From NCBI GenBank assembly GCA_036927565.1, contig JAYESD010000002.1, positions 229,979,605-230,043,604 of the forward strand: a stretch of 64,000 nt of DNA, in the 5' to 3' direction. Each line of letters begins with the position of its first letter. Within the stretch, counting starts at the first letter, position 1. The notes below the pieces were generated by a model. It saw only the letters and a list, made by a program, of their open reading frames with translations. It was not told the DNA's origin and searched no databases. Source of the DNA: Tuctoria greenei. Taxonomy: Eukaryota > Streptophyta > Magnoliopsida > Poales > Poaceae. Shown piece after piece: positions 1 to 12,481 of the stretch. The position numbers and the translations under genes were made by a program.

Positions 1-1462
1 GAGGGGATGATTCCCTCTCCCCTTTTTGCCGTTTCTTGTTTCTTCGACCTCTCTTTTATAGATGGGGGAAAACTCTATAGTCGTTGCTACTTCCCACATT
101 CCTCACGTGGGAGGTGGGCTATTATAGATTTGTTCCTATCCTTTCGCTCCCCGGGGCAGGATTGCACTATGGTGCACGTCAGTGCCTGCTCCGCCTCGTC
201 GCGTCACGTCTCCTGTTAGCTCTCTAGTGCCCTGAGTGGCATGCTATCTCAATGGGATGGGACAGGACATGCAAAGAGTTGGAAGCTGCAGTGGCTCAAT
301 CTTTCATGCAGAGACCCTTGGGGCACGCTTCAACCACGGTAGTCAGGGCCCGGTTGAGTGGGGCCGTAGGTGCCCTGCTGTGCGGGGGGGGGGGGGGTGT
401 TCAGTGGCCCCGCCCTTTCATCCATCTTGATTTTTTGCCAAGTGGGAACTCAACGATAGGGCCTGAGCTTTCTCCCTTTGGTCGATCATGATTGGCTGAC
501 CCAGACGTGGGCTTTGGCCACTCGGGTTCGAGGACCCCGACAGTAGCCCTTGAGTCTCTGGCCGAGTAGCATGCTCGGTCTAAGGATAGATACGATCTGA
601 TTTCACAGCTGTGACTGTGAAGCACACACTTCGTGTTGGCGATACTACTTAATCGTGGGGGGAAGGCTCGGGAGGCCAGCCTCGGTGGCTGACCTCCCAA
701 CCTGCTTGAGTCGGCTCTGGGAAGAACCTAATTAAACCCGTACACCACAAGCTGTGAGGGTGCTCGGAACTTGACGCCCACATTCGAAAGACAATTGCAG
801 TCGAGGCTCGGTGCCTACGTTCAATGGATCCTGCTCGGTGTGTTTCTTTGGGTTCGAACCTACTGGAGAGTTCGAGGGATGGAAAGTCAGCCCTCGATGC
901 TAGGGGGCCTCCGCTAAGTTCTTCGTTGAGGACTCGAAAGCGGCGCGCCTGAGGTGGCTGCATCATCTGATTTCTTGTGAGTTCTTGTGATTGAACTGTC
1001 TCACGGTAGCCCGCTCCTGGCTCCGGTTGATTTGGGTCGATCCAAATTTGTTCGTGAGCTGCCAGGACCCTGGCATCACGAGCGATGTCTCCGAGGGATA
1101 TCTTCGTCGCGTGTCCTTTGACCGTCGGGCAGCTAATGACCAGTGTAGGCCAGTTGTTGCTGCTGGGAGTGCCATGCTGTTCCTTCTTCGACAAGCCATT
1201 CGTGGCTCGGAAGAGAGATGATGGGAACCCAACCCCATCAGTCAGGCGCCCAAATCTTCGTGAGCTTTCTATTTGGATGGTCCGAGTAAGACATGATCGT
1301 CCCTAAATGTGAGAACGAGCAAAACCCAACTCCCAGTTTTGACGCGTTGTTGAGGTTGGGGCTTGGTGCCCTCGTTTCATCAAATCTCGTTAACTATGAC
1401 CACGTGGATCCCGGGCCTTTGGGGGGCGCGGTCGGCTCAATGCCGACCATTTAGGGGGCTAC
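1..1462 (+). mobile_element. probable 3' internal remnant of an old Ty3/gypsy element (C)
   Basis: No recognisable protein domain is present; the longest open frame, a minus-strand stretch at about 649-1194, matches nothing I know. The stretch ends with a purine-rich run followed by GGCTAC directly before a TGTTGA sequence, which is the usual look of a gypsy polypurine tract followed by a 3' LTR. It contains a G homopolymer of about 13 bases near 385-398. I infer it is the untranslated 3' part of a gypsy element whose coding part lies left of the window. It could also be unrelated decayed DNA. Confidence 0.4.
1450..1462 (+). other. candidate polypurine tract of element C
   Basis: A TTAGGGGGCTAC run lies immediately before TGTTGAACC, a plausible LTR start. 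PPT plus TG is the only evidence for this boundary. Confidence 0.4.
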
Positions 1463-3052
1463 TGTTGAACCACCAATCTCGAACATGGTGCATTGGATAT
1501 GTTAGAGGTTTTCTTTCCTCTAGAGACACCCTCCTTGGTATGACCCTCGATCGCCCGCCCCCTGCTCCTGTTTGTCCCAAGCGATCTCGCAACCCTAGCG
1601 GGTCGACCTTTAGACTTGACTCGACCAGGCCCTGCATATGGATCAATGACCCGCACTTTCTTATTGCAACCCAGAGAGTTGCAGCCACGTAGTTGTAATA
1701 GATCGCGTTAGGCCTTCAATCGCACGATGCCGCCTGTGTGTGGCGTACTTTTCGAGGCGGGTGAGGTCTCCGAGGGGTGAAGAGACGGAGTGGGTCACGG
1801 GCGTCCTTGGTCTTCGTAGGCCTTTATCATGACGCATCCTTTTAGGAGGTGAGAAGGTGCACGGGAGTTAATCCTCGGTCGCCATGATCCTTTAATCGCA
1901 GCATCGGTTATGAAGCGGTTTACACGCCACTATCGTCGCCTCTACCCCTTTGATTCCCCGGCGGGACGAAAAATATCCCCCCCTCAAGAGGGATTCTTTC
2001 TCGCACTGCATCTGTCATCCTATTCAACCAACCGCGACAATAAGGCAAAGAAAAGCTCCTCCTTCTATTTCTTCTGGTACTCCTCCTCGCAGCCAAAAAA
2101 CTTCTCAGGCGATGAAAGAGCAGCGACTGGGGATTCGTTCCTGGTCAGCTGAGACCCCTGCCTTGGCTGGGGAGACCTTAGTCTGAGGTTTGGCATCAAG
2201 GGAGGACTTATGTGGATGTTTGAAAGGTACCGACATCTGTTGGAGGCTCGTCATCGAGGAGGTTGGCATGAAAATCACAAGGGGGGCTGGCTCGATCTAG
2301 ATGCAGGCCTTCCTTGAGACTGTAGCAATGCTTCCCTCGTAGCACGGAGGGAGTTCGAGGGGAAAGTCGGATGCCTTGGCATCTCGACCCACCCGAACAG
2401 GCCTCGTCGGGCTAACCTCCTTCGAAGAGAGGGTCAGCTCGATCCGGGTGCATGGCGCCGCGAAGCCTATACCAACCTTTTCGTCATGGCGTGGCAGCGC
2501 ATCAGGAAATATGTTGGGTGCCACTGCACCCCAACCCGCGTCGGCAGGTTTCAGTGGTTGTCCCCTCTCCAAAAGGCGATTGAAGAGGGTCACGATCTCC
2601 CTTTGGGAAATCAGTGACCTTTTTTTATTAGAGCATTATGCCCCTGACTGAGATAGGACGTCGGCCGCCCAAGCTTTTTTGCATTCCTTGGATTCCAAAG
2701 AAACGATAGCTAGGAAGTCGAGCTTGGTCACTAACGAGGAAGTTAGACATCAGGGACGAACACGAATGACCAAAGAGGCTCGGGGACGTCTTTTGAGTCA
2801 GGGATGAACACCGAGCCATTGGGTCGGCTGATCCTGGAGGCCGACAGGGCTTCGAGGACGTGCACAGATCCAACAAACCAGATGACCTCGAAGGCTAACG
2901 GGGCTCAAGGACGCGTTGCATGTCAAAGTTGCCTACTTAGACAGATAGAACCTATATAGGAAGAGCACCTTTGTCGATTCAATGTTTTCTTCAGTATGTA
3001 AAGAAACAACTCAATATGTAATATTGGACCGTATTTAATGAAAGGACACTGT
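1463..3052 (+). repeat. probable truncated 3' LTR of gypsy element C
   Basis: The stretch begins with TG after a PPT-like run and holds no coding sequence I can support. A TATATA-like box lies near 2951-2957, about 100 bp before the stretch is interrupted by the start of gypsy element A at 3053. No second copy exists in the window, so the LTR identity is inferred. Its right-hand part would lie beyond the window. Confidence 0.35.
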
Positions 3053-3174
3053 TGTCGGTATCCTAGATACCAGGTACCCCCTGATACCGCACTTAAAACC
3101 AAGGAGATCCTATGTCCGAGTTGAAGACTTCCGAAGGCAACACACGTCTGACAGGACTAGGCCAACATCCCTCG

Positions 3175-3395
3175 TTTGGGTAGCTCCAGTGCTACCATGT
3201 GTCCTGCGAGACTGGACCTACCTTCCTTCACAAGAAAGCTCCGGTCTCACCACGTGGCCAGCGACACCGGACCTAAGACCCAATAGAGGGAAGCTCCAGT
3301 GCTGCCACGTGTCAAGAGGCTCTGGACCTTCCTACCCATAGAGGGAAGCTCTAGAGCTGCCACGCGGTGGAGCTCGGGATCTAAGCCTCCAATAG
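3175..3395 (+). repeat. degenerate ~55-bp U3 repeats with CACGTG-like cores
   Basis: Four imperfect units occur, each of the form AGCTCC(A/G)GT...CCACGTG...CTGGACCT. They lie 250-450 bp upstream of the TATA box. B has a similar, partly different set in its LTR (about 27165-27365). The E/G-box core CACGTG is a known bZIP/bHLH target in plants; a role here is inference. Confidence 0.6.
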
Positions 3396-3647
3396 GAGGA
3401 CTACAGAATCTCTAACAGCACAGACATTCACGAGGCTATTAAACAACCGTTACAAGACCTGATTAACATGTCATTAATTCATCATTAATGACACACGATC
3501 AGAGGACCATCAAGACTTATAACGTCGCCATTAAGGCGCGTTATTTCACTGTTAATCATGATTATGCATATAGATCGTGTATAGGTGGTTAATTACAGCC
3601 AAGGCCACCTGTCGGGCATGGCAAATACTATAACGGCCAACTCTTAG

Positions 3648-3657
3648 CATATAAAAG
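3648..3657 (+). promoter_or_regulatory. LTR TATA box of element A
   Basis: A TATAAAAG box lies about 250 bp before the LTR end. It is in the same relative position as the B box near 27627. Confidence 0.6.
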
Positions 3658-3908
3658 GGTTGTGTCACACGGTAGAAAACAACTAAGCTCACACGCATAC
3701 AAGCAACCACTGACACTGGCCATAGACACACATACTCAATCAACAACCACCTCGTGGAGTAGGGCATTGCGCTCAGGCGGCCCGAACCACATAAAAACTC
3801 TCGTGTCATCATCTTGTTCTTGATCTTACGCACCCTATTCGAATACGAAACTCCGCGGACTATGCTTTAGTAGTACAAGGGGAAGTGTTGTTTACACACT
3901 TTGACATT

Positions 3909-3926
3909 TGGTGCGCCAGGTATAGG
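3909..3926 (+). other. primer binding site of element A
   Basis: TGGTGCGCCAGGTATAGG begins two bases after the LTR end. It resembles the B site (TGGCGTGCCAGGTAGGGG) and the Arg-tRNA-type PBS known from RIRE2-like grass gypsy elements. Confidence 0.65.
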
Positions 3927-3942
3927 ATCCTAAGATCTCAAG

Positions 3943-5260
3943 ATGTTGAACTCTGCTGCAGCTTCATCCAACAGTGTGGCTGAGCAGCCTGCTGGAGGAA
4001 ATCCCTCCAACATACAGCAGCCAGCTAACACTGTTGTCTTGGCAGGTGTCATTCCACCACCACCCCCACCATCACAGAAAAATGGTGTGTTCGCATCGGT
4101 CACTGCATCAATGAATAACCCTGAGAACTTGCTGAACGCAGCATGAACTCTTCTTCAATGTCCACTGGCTCCCGGAGCACCTCAAGGTGCGATGCAACAA
4201 TGGTGCGCTAATGTGGATCATTTGGTTGCAGCTGCAGCCAATGCCATCAGTAACCAAGGTCCACCCCCTGCTGGGCAGGCACCATCAAGGAATAGGACCT
4301 TGTCTGGTAGACTTGATCCTCAGGCGCCGCAGCACAGGAGGCGTGCGCCTTGCCAGCAAGTGATGTCATTGCCCTCCGGGGCACGCCGCACTCATACGAT
4401 ATCAAGGCTCTCGACGCATGATCTCCGGTCGGAGCTCGACGGTAGATACCTGAGGCAAGATGGTTGTGTCCTTATGGAGCACGCCCTCGAAAGGCAGGAA
4501 GCTCGAGAAAACCCTTCTCCTTTAGGAGTGGGGGGCGGCTGTTTGGCCCTCGCCATGCATCTTCGCATGGCCACCTAAGTTCCAGCCTCATCTGTCGGAG
4601 AAGTACGACAGGACAGTCAACCCTGTCGAATTTCTTCAAATCTACTCCACCGCCATCCTTGCGGCCAGAGGCAATGAGGCTGTGATGGCTAACTACTTCC
4701 TGTGGCTTTAACTGGGACAACAAGGTCCTGCTTCGTGAGTCTCTCTCCTGACTCCATCTATAGTTGGGAGGAACTTTGTCGCTAGTTCACTGCCAACTTC
4801 TGGAGCTCCTACACCTGACCTGGCATAGAGCTGGACTTATTTGCCATACAACAAAAGGCGGGAGAATCACCACGATCATTCATCCAGTGGTTTTCTAAGG
4901 TACATAATACTATTCCTTCTATCTCCAATGCTTCTGTCATTGTCACATTTTGACAGGGAGTTAGAGACAAGAAGAACTTGGAGAAGCTGGCAACTAAAGA
5001 TGTCAGCAGCGTCACAAAGCTCTTCAGCCTAGCCAACAAATGTGCTAGGGCTGCAGAGGGCCGGGAGATGCACTCCAAAACAGCTGCAGAGGCTAGTAAA
5101 TCCTCCTCTAAAGCTGAATCTACTGCCTCAGGCAGTGAAAAGAAGAAGAAGAAGTCCAACAACAAGAATAAGTCATTGGCCGACACACCTACCACTGTTG
5201 CTGCGGGCTACGCCCCGAAAAATGACCCCGATCGTCAACTGAGGAAGGTGATGGTGAGAA
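3943..5260 (+). pseudogene. gag: gag remnant of gypsy element A
   Basis: The start ATG at 3943 matches the B gag start. The N-terminal part (Asn/Ser/Pro-rich, then a PPPPP run) stops at a TGA at 4144-4146. Downstream, 4192-4560 and 4978-5290 still match B gag in several frames, including the stretches corresponding to HDLR.ELD, F.QIYSTAILAA and ATKDVSSVTKLFSLANKCARAAEGREMHSK. The C-terminal part is lysine-rich, and a WCPIHK-type Cys/His motif follows near 5262. Frameshifts and stops make it non-functional. In life it would form the capsid of the particle. Confidence 0.75.
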
Positions 5261-6320
5261 GATGTGGTGTCCGATCCACAAGACAAACACCATAACCTCG
5301 AAGACTATCGTGAGGTCCAGAGGCTTATTGAAAGCAACAATGAGTGCCAAGAAAAAGCCCCTTTCCGCCAACGGGAAGGGAAACAGAAGGTCAGAGAAGA
5401 TCTGCCAGAACAAGAGCCTGACTTCTAGGATGCCAAGAAGTCCTTGAAGGTCGTCTACAACACGGTGGACGACGACTCCGATATCTTTGACGATGAACAT
5501 CAGAAGAATCTCCATATGATATATGGAGGTTCCTGGGATATTACCTCCTGGCGTTTCCTCAAAATGATGCGTCAGGAAATGGCTGCCGTAGCTCACACCG
5601 CCAAGGCATAACCTCATCGGAAGTGGATGGACAGCGCCATCACCTTCGATGCTTCGGATTGCCCGAAGAACATGACCGGAGCTGGTCAGTTACCCTTGAT
5701 GGTTTCTCCTACCATCAACGACATCCAGCTCTACCATGTCCTAGTGGATGGAGGTGCGGAGCTCAACCTCCTCAACTTTGTGGTTTTCATGAAGCTTCAA
5801 CTCAGCCTATCGGACCTTAGGCCCTCATGTCCTTTCTCTGAAGTAGGTCTGAGAGGTATCACTCCTCTCGGATTATTTATACTCCCGGTGACCTTCGGGA
5901 CCAGGGATAACTATAGGTTCGAGAAGCTAGTCTTTGATGTGCTACACATCAGCCTTCCCTTCAACGCCATCTAGGTAGGCCAGACCTGTATAGGTTCATG
6001 GACATAGCTCATTACGGCTACCTAGTGTTGAAGATGCCGACTCCTTCGGGCGTCCTTCGGATCCGTGGGGATCGCACTGCTGGAGTCACTACGCTGGAGG
6101 AACTTCATGCGCTTGCAACGGTGCAAGAAGAAGAATCTGGCAAGGAGCGACCAACTTAGCAACCTTCGAGCTCACATCAGCGTGGTTCAACTTATGCACC
6201 TCGCATGCAAACAAGCGGCAACACCGACATCCCTGTCAAAGTCATACAAATATGTTCTGATGCTGCCAAGACCTGTCGAGACAACAAATAGGAACTCGCG
6301 CTCATCACTTTTCTCTGGAC
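5261..6320 (+). pseudogene. aspartic protease region remnant of gypsy element A
   Basis: The 5627-5974 stretch encodes a Tat-type protease region: an APxQLPLMVSPTINDIQL-like lead, then VDGGAELNLL, where B has VDGGSGLNLI. The motif is the DGG variant of the aspartic protease active site seen in RIRE2-like elements. A later stretch (RIRGDRTAGVTALEELHAL in B) survives at about 6055-6120. Stops at about 5972 and a shift near 6080 break the frame. Confidence 0.7.
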
Positions 6321-6826
6321 GAATGTGGACGTGTTTGAGTGGAAACCGTCACAGATTCCTAGGATCCCTAGGGAGGTGATCGAGCATAGCCTGAAGATAT
6401 ACCCCGATGCACGACCAGTACATCTGAAGCCCAGAAGCAATCTCTTGAACGGCAAAAATTCATCGTACAAGAAATCAAGAAGCTGCTTGACGTTGGTTTC
6501 ATCCGGGAGTTTCACCATCCACGGTGGCTGGAAAACCCAGTTGTTGTACCAAAGGCTGGCGGGAAGCTTCGGATGTGCATCGACTACACCACCTTGAATA
6601 TGGCATGCCCAAAAGGCCCATCCCCACTTCCTAGAATAGATCATATAGTGGATTCTACCTCCGGGTGTGAGTTACTGTGTTTCCTAGATGCGTATTTTGG
6701 ATATCATCAAATACAAATGTCTAGGGAAGATGAAGAGCATACTGCCTTCATTACAGTAGATGGGTTATACTGTTACACCGCTATGGCTTTTGGTCTCAAA
6801 AATGCTGCTTCAACTTTTGTGCGAGC
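6321..6826 (+). pseudogene. reverse transcriptase, N-terminal part, element A
   Basis: Fingers and palm motifs are readable in two frames: RPVHLKPR..., then MCIDYTTLNMACPKGPSPLPRIDHIVDSTSGCELLCFLDAYFGYHQIQMS and GLYCYTAMAFGLKNAASTFVRA. The coding sequence stops abruptly at 6826, where a TGTAAAATCCC sequence begins, and resumes at 11079. The YVDD-box part therefore lies on the other side of the solo LTR. Confidence 0.85.
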
Positions 6827-9800
6827 TGTAAAATCCCACTTAATTCTAAATATGAATTTCAGTGGTCAGTTAAATTTAAATTTAATTGGGTTCAAGATAT
6901 GGTCATGTACATAAACTTGAACCTATTCAATTCCTTTTTCTTCTCATGTTTTAAAATTTTATTAACATGAGAAACATACTTTATCAATAATCCTAAAATA
7001 ATTCAAATATCATCTCTGAAAAATTTTGGAGTATTTGAATGGGGTTTACTTGGGCAAATCAATTTATAGTACCTCATATACTCAAATAAACATATAGCAT
7101 ATAGCTACTGTATACACATGCCCTGTCAAGAACATTCAAATCTGAGGCTATAAATTTTTCTATAGTCTTCTAAAATTGCAAATAAGCTCCTTGAAAAGTT
7201 TCATGAATTTTGGAGTCCATTTGTTGTTTTATTTGAGACGATCAGCAAATTTGAATCAAGTTTAAATTCAAATTCAAAATCTGGTAAATTATACTTGAAC
7301 ATAAAGATCTAAACACACCACTGTGTTCATCACATTTTTCATGACTTAGCCATGAAGTTTCATGATTTTTGGAGTTCATTTACTATTTCTAAATGAATTA
7401 CTAAAGTGACAGTAGCTGTAAGGCTGACTGGCGGGGCCCACCAGTCAGCAGCCCACGTGCGCCGCAATTCAGCGTGCGCTGCGCGCGCCACCGCGACGGC
7501 GTGCATGCCCAGCGCGACAGCGGCGAGCTACTCCCGTTTGAGCACTATAAATAGCACCCCTGGCTCCTCCTTATCAATCCATGGTCGCCCTTATCGTCTT
7601 CCCTCACGTTGAGCCGACGGGCTGCGCCGTTTTCGCCCTGCACGCAAGATTACGACCGCCGGCGCCGCACGCCCGTTGCCGGCCAGCCGAAGGCCTCTCG
7701 CGCCAAGCTTTCAACAGCAAGGTTGTTCCCCACTCTCTCCTCTAGCCTCTGGTTCACTCCTGCCGTTTGTTCGTTGAGGTTTTGGCCGGTATTTTGAAGC
7801 TAACCCGGGGTTCGTCATCGTGTTCACCGTGCGCCGTCTCTGCTCCATGGTGCCAGGCAGGTGCAAGCAGTTTCGTGCTTCGACTCAAATAGCAAAAGGG
7901 TGTGCCTGGACACGCTCTGCATGACGGTGGAAGCCGTTCCTCATTTACGTGAGTATCGAGCAAGTTATCTAAATTTTACTCTCGACTGAAGCTTATGAAC
8001 CCGCTCGGTTTTTCATTCAATTCGAGTTCTACACTCAAGCACTCTCCACAATTGCTAGCAAATAGTTTCTACACTTCTTTGCGCACCCTCTCGAACTGGA
8101 ATCACCAAAAATAATCGACCGTAGCTCGAGAATCACGAGTTCTTTCCTCCGCTGTTATGAAGTTGCCTCTGTCGCCGTCGATGATGGTTTTGCCGACCGT
8201 TACACGATGATCTCACCTTCCCATCACCTTCCTCGTGGTTCCAGAAGACTTTCCCTGAAATTTTTCGAAGAGTTTTAGCCACGGATCAACGGTTCCGACA
8301 TGGCCGGAACCCTAGCTGCTGCCGCCGCCGATGCACCGCTGTTTCCGACCGTCGACGAGCCTCCTCGACCCTACCATCGTGCTTAGTGCAGGATTTTAAT
8401 GTTGGGCGCACAAAATTAGGTGCTGAGGTGGCCGGAAACTCGGATCCGGCGAGGCTCGCCGGAGCGCGCTGCCCGCGTCGGGAGACTGAAGACGACGTGG
8501 CGGGCCCCACGTGTCAGTGTCTTTTAACCCCATCGGATCAGGTGTGGCCCCAGGATCTATTGTGGCTACGCGGTGTATCTCTGTGGTCCCCGTGTGGTTT
8601 GAATGCCACTGGTCCATTTTAAAACGGCTGGGCCCACGGGTTAATTCAAATTAGAATTTAAATCTAGATTTGACTCCAACTTATAAAATCTATAACTTTC
8701 TATAGACTGCTGCAAAAATCTTCAAACAAATTTTGTTTGAAAGCCCTTGAGCTCTAGTTTCTGTTAGTACCAATTAGGTTTTATGAAACTTACTTTTAAA
8801 TTCTGTACAAAACAATCTTTCCAAATACTAATCCAATTTTCCAGATGAATTGTCCACTAGAAAAATCCCCAAAATTCACAAAAAATAAAATATCCTATTC
8901 TTGATTCCCAGGAAATGTTTGGGAGCAATTGCTCCTGTATAAACCTGTGTATAATTCAATTACCTTTTTCAGTCATTGAATTATTACAGATGTTCAGTTG
9001 CTTTATTGTGTCCTAACTTTGGATTGAACCTTCCTTTAGTCATATACTAACTGCTGTAAAAATTTGAGATTTAATTGACTTAGTCTCCTAGTTCTAATTC
9101 AGTTGCCAACTTAATGTTAAGTCAAAAGCTAAAATTCAGATATAAAATAATTCCAGTAATTATTGCCAACTTTGAAATTTAATATCTCCTTCACCAAGGA
9201 TTAGAAATTTATGAAACCAATTTTGCTAGAACCAGAACAACATCCTCTATCATGATCATCAACTGGCAGCTATGTTCAAGCTATGGTTTCTTCTCTAAAA
9301 TTCTTGGTATTTATTGCTTACCATAATTTTAGAGACAACAAACTATTTTGATCATCTCCAGTTCTTTGCAAGAGTATTCCTTGTAGTCCTTAACATCTAC
9401 CATAAAAATCCCAAGGCCAAAGAAAATCATTCACTTACTATAACCATAGTTAGAAACTTATGAACTATATGTACATTATAATTTATTAGCATTCATATAT
9501 GCATGTCGTGTAGTGATCAATATTGACGAGAAGCGTCGCTTGGAGGAGAAGTCCAGGGTGTCCACTTGAAGTCCTTGGCGGAGTCTTCAGAGAAGGACCC
9601 TTAACAATTGACATTTAATCGAGTCGCAAACTAAGGCAAGCCCCGGTTTGCATTTAAGAGATTTTCAAAGTTTTCCAGTTTATTCACATACGTCTTCAGT
9701 TGATATTGTGCATTTACGTATAGGGTGATTTATACCCCACTTGCATGACCACAAATCCCAGGGTTTGGTTGGAACAGGTTACAGTTTGACCTGTAGTAAC

Positions 9801-11073
9801 TGCTTTGCTAATGTATAGGAAATCCGGTAGAAGTCGAGTAGTTGGAATCTACTCGCGAGATAGGAATAACAATTCACATGAGGGTGTAAGATTAAAAATG
9901 GCTTATGAAATAAATATGAGACCGGACAGGGGGGAATAGGAGTCGACGAGATGGAGTCTCGGGCGCATAGCCCTGCCTGTGTCGCTTGAGGACCGTGTCG
10001 TATGCGGCACCGTTGGGCAAGCTTGAACTGTACCGGTTGCATAATGGTATATGGGCCCATTAAACTGATGTAACTCCAGACTGTAGTGTGGAGACTCCTC
10101 GGTTGTCCTTGAATGGAGATGCGAAGGCAGAAAGGTGTAAATCTCCTAGCGGAACGTTTTGACGTGTCCGTGTAGGGGACCTTTTTCTCGGGATGAAGAG
10201 GTTTGTCGATATTGGGGTCTTGGGTGAAAGGTGGCCACGTATGACGCGGGGAGGAGAGCATGTATGTGTCTCCCATGCGGGTGTGCGTGTCGTGCAGTCC
10301 GGGTGTGTCCTGATTGCAATCACCGTCCCTCGCGGTAATAGAGTACCACTTGTCCGTCGCTGTCATGACGTAGTAAATACTAAAGAAGCCAGAAAAATAT
10401 ATTGCATTGAATATTAATTGTTTTGCAACCTTGTATGATTTATAGATAGCAAAATTAAAGTTTATAGTTTCCACATACTTTAGCTGTAATATCATTATGT
10501 GCTTTGAGCATGTCATATCATCGACAAAGCGTTTCTTGTTTGATTGTGGAGTCTATGATGTGCCTTGCTTGAAGAATGTCATTTGCTACTTAAAACATGA
10601 TTATAAGGATTCACTTGTAGGTGAGTCTATTTATGCTATTCCTTACCTATGCTTAGTACTCACCTTTGCATATGTCTAGTGAGACGGGTTAGTCTTGCTG
10701 AGCCTTATGCTCACATTTGTGCTTTAATGATTTTTGCAGGTATTAGTTTTATTTCTACTGTTCAGGTTGTACATGAGACTCGAGGTGTCGAGATAAATCT
10801 CATGTGAACCACGCCGCTGCTGAATGTTCTTCTTGTCGCTAGTGAGAAGCGTCCTAGGGCATGGACATCTTCTCTCCTGCTTAGTTATGTGAGATTATGA
10901 GTATGTATTTTCCGCTGCGTGTGTACCTCTGTCGTACACTCTTTTGTAAACTCTGGTTATTCTAAAATGAAAACTTTGTACGTTTTGGTATCCTTTTCAT
11001 GTGTGTTGTTAGGTGCCGCATCGCACGGCACCACCCAATGAGATCCTCGGATGTGTGGACTCCAGTCCCCACA
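6827..11073 (+). mobile_element. probable 4.25-kb solo LTR (Tekay/Del-like) inside element A RT
   Basis: The block begins TGTAAAATCCCAC and ends CCCCACA (TGT...ACA ends). It is flanked by CGAGC (6822-6826) and TGAGC (11074-11078), a 5-bp TSD with one mismatch. Removing it restores collinearity with B RT near 30890-30905. It contains no protein domain, PBS or PPT. A TATAAATAG box at 7545-7553 and a late AT-rich, polyadenylation-like region near 10940-10980 show plus orientation. Very long LTRs beginning TGTAAAATCC are typical of the Tekay/Del chromovirus group; that assignment is inference. Small open frames inside, such as 9779-10516 minus, have no recognisable product. Confidence 0.7.
7544..7553 (+). 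promoter_or_regulatory. TATA box of the solo LTR
   Basis: CTATAAATAG is followed by a GC-rich leader; it lies about 720 bp from the left end of the 4.25-kb LTR. Confidence 0.5.
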
Positions 11074-11734
11074 TGAGCCATGCACAAAACATTTGGAGAG
11101 CTTATTACGGACTTGGTGGAGATAAACGTCGATGACATCGTCGTCAAGGTGAAAAACATGGAGTCACTCCTTGACAACCTGTAAGCCGTCTTCGACAAGT
11201 TGTGCTTGACGCACACGAGCTCAACCCGGAAAAGTGTGTCTTCGGGGTTAACTCCAGAAAGCTCCTCGGTTTCTTGATGAGTCACTGAGGAATTGAGGCA
11301 AATCTGGCCAAAATCAAGGCCATCTAAGAGATGCGGCCCCCAGCCCTTGTCAAGGATGTCCAGAAGCTAACTGGGTGTCTAGCTGCACTCAGCCAGTTCA
11401 TTTTAAGACTGGCGGAGTGGGTGTTTCCCTTCTTCAAGCTATTGAGGAAGTCCGAGCCATTCCATTGGTCCAAAGAAGAACAGAAGGCGTTCCAAGAGCT
11501 CAAGCATCCCATCACCACACTACAAATTCTTGTAGTTCTGGAACCTGGTGAGCCTCTTCTGCTTTACATTTCGACAAACTACGGAGGTTGTTAGCATGTC
11601 TTGGTCATGGAGAAACTGAAGCCACCTTCAGCTTAGGAGCCTAGACCCCTGCAGGAGGGTCCGGAGGTACCTGAAGGCGAGTCTGGGTCCCAGCCCCCGG
11701 GCATGGATGCTAAAGGCAAGAGGCCTGAGGATCA
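11074..11734 (+). pseudogene. RT C-terminal part and RNase H start, element A
   Basis: After the second TSD copy, the frame resumes at the residues matching B KTIGELIRDVVEVYVDDIVIKIKDKESLLD. The A copy encodes KTFGELITDLVEINVDDIVVKVKNMESLLD, so the YVDD box is altered to NVDD. Next comes the thumb (MRPPALVKDVQKLTGCLAALSQF), followed by the RNase H start (FQELKHPITTLQILVVLEPGEPLLLYIS). A proline-rich linker then begins and is cut at 11739 by S1. Several stops are present. Confidence 0.8.
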
Positions 11735-11739
11735 ACCTC
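11735..11739 (+). other. left target-site duplication of S1 (ACCTC)
   Basis: ACCTC precedes the TGAAAGC LTR start and is repeated exactly at 23938-23942. Confidence 0.9.
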
Positions 11740-12052
11740 TGAAAGCATCTAGGCCCCATGAGGTACTGTTTCGGTGATTAATGACAACCATTCGTTATTA
11801 CTAATGAATTTGTGAGTGCAAGGTCTCAATGACACTGAATCAAATGAAATCAAAATTACATTGGAGACCCATATAAAATCAACAAATGGGATCAAATCAA
11901 AACATATGATGACAAGAAGTGAAAGCTCTAACTTGATATCATTGCATGCTTGAAGACAACCAAAACAACATTTCCAACAAGTGTCAAAGAGGTCACAAGT
12001 TCAAAATTCCAAAAGAACAACTCAAAACAACTCGAAGTCAACAAGTTGAACA

Positions 12053-12425
12053 CACCGGATCAACCGACGTTCTATGAGTTGACTACATCGGTCAAGTTGG
12101 TTCAATTGAAGAAGAAGACCTCAGACAAATGCACTCACCGGATCATCCGATGTGAGTGGCTCAGTGCATCGGTCCATCATCACAGATTGCAATACCATTG
12201 GACCAAGAGAAGCACCGGATCATCCGATGTGCAGAATTACACACATCGGTCAATCACTCCAGTGAGCCTCAAGATCAAGCAAAATTCTGGAGGAAGAGCC
12301 ACCGGATCATCCGATGAGTAGAGAGATCAACATCGGTCTAACAACGGTCATATCTGACACAGTGACATCAGCTAATTTGGCTTTGACCGATGTTAACAGA
12401 AGGGGAGACATCGGATCATCCGGTG
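12053..12425 (+). promoter_or_regulatory. palindrome array in S1 5' LTR U3
   Basis: Imperfect to near-perfect palindromes occur at 12053, 12136, 12213, 12300 and 12409, interleaved with half sites CATCGGTC and GACCGATG. They end 57 bp upstream of the TATA box. Palindromic LTR motifs are known from maize Sireviruses; this core sequence is what I see here. The 3' LTR repeats the array at 22870-23242. Confidence 0.85.
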
Positions 12426-12481
12426 TTCGCAGACAAGTGATGTCAGCCTACTTTTCCAACGGCTATCTCGTGGAGGCTGGC

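Larger units (their letters stand above)
3053..3906 (+). repeat. 5' LTR of gypsy element A
   Basis: It starts TGTCGGTATCC, like the B LTR (TGTCGGTACCC), and ends in GACA directly before a PBS-like sequence. The length of about 854 bp compares with 875 bp for B. A TATAAAAG box lies at 3650-3657. The U3 carries a degenerate repeat with CACGTG-like cores. The TSD cannot be checked because the other end is outside the window. Confidence 0.8.

Noticed and set aside
649..1194. 181-aa minus-strand open frame in region C
   Set aside because: No motif or domain recognised, and overlapping frames are open as well.
9779..10516. 245-aa minus-strand open frame
   Set aside because: No domain; lies in the solo LTR on the strand opposite to its TATA box.
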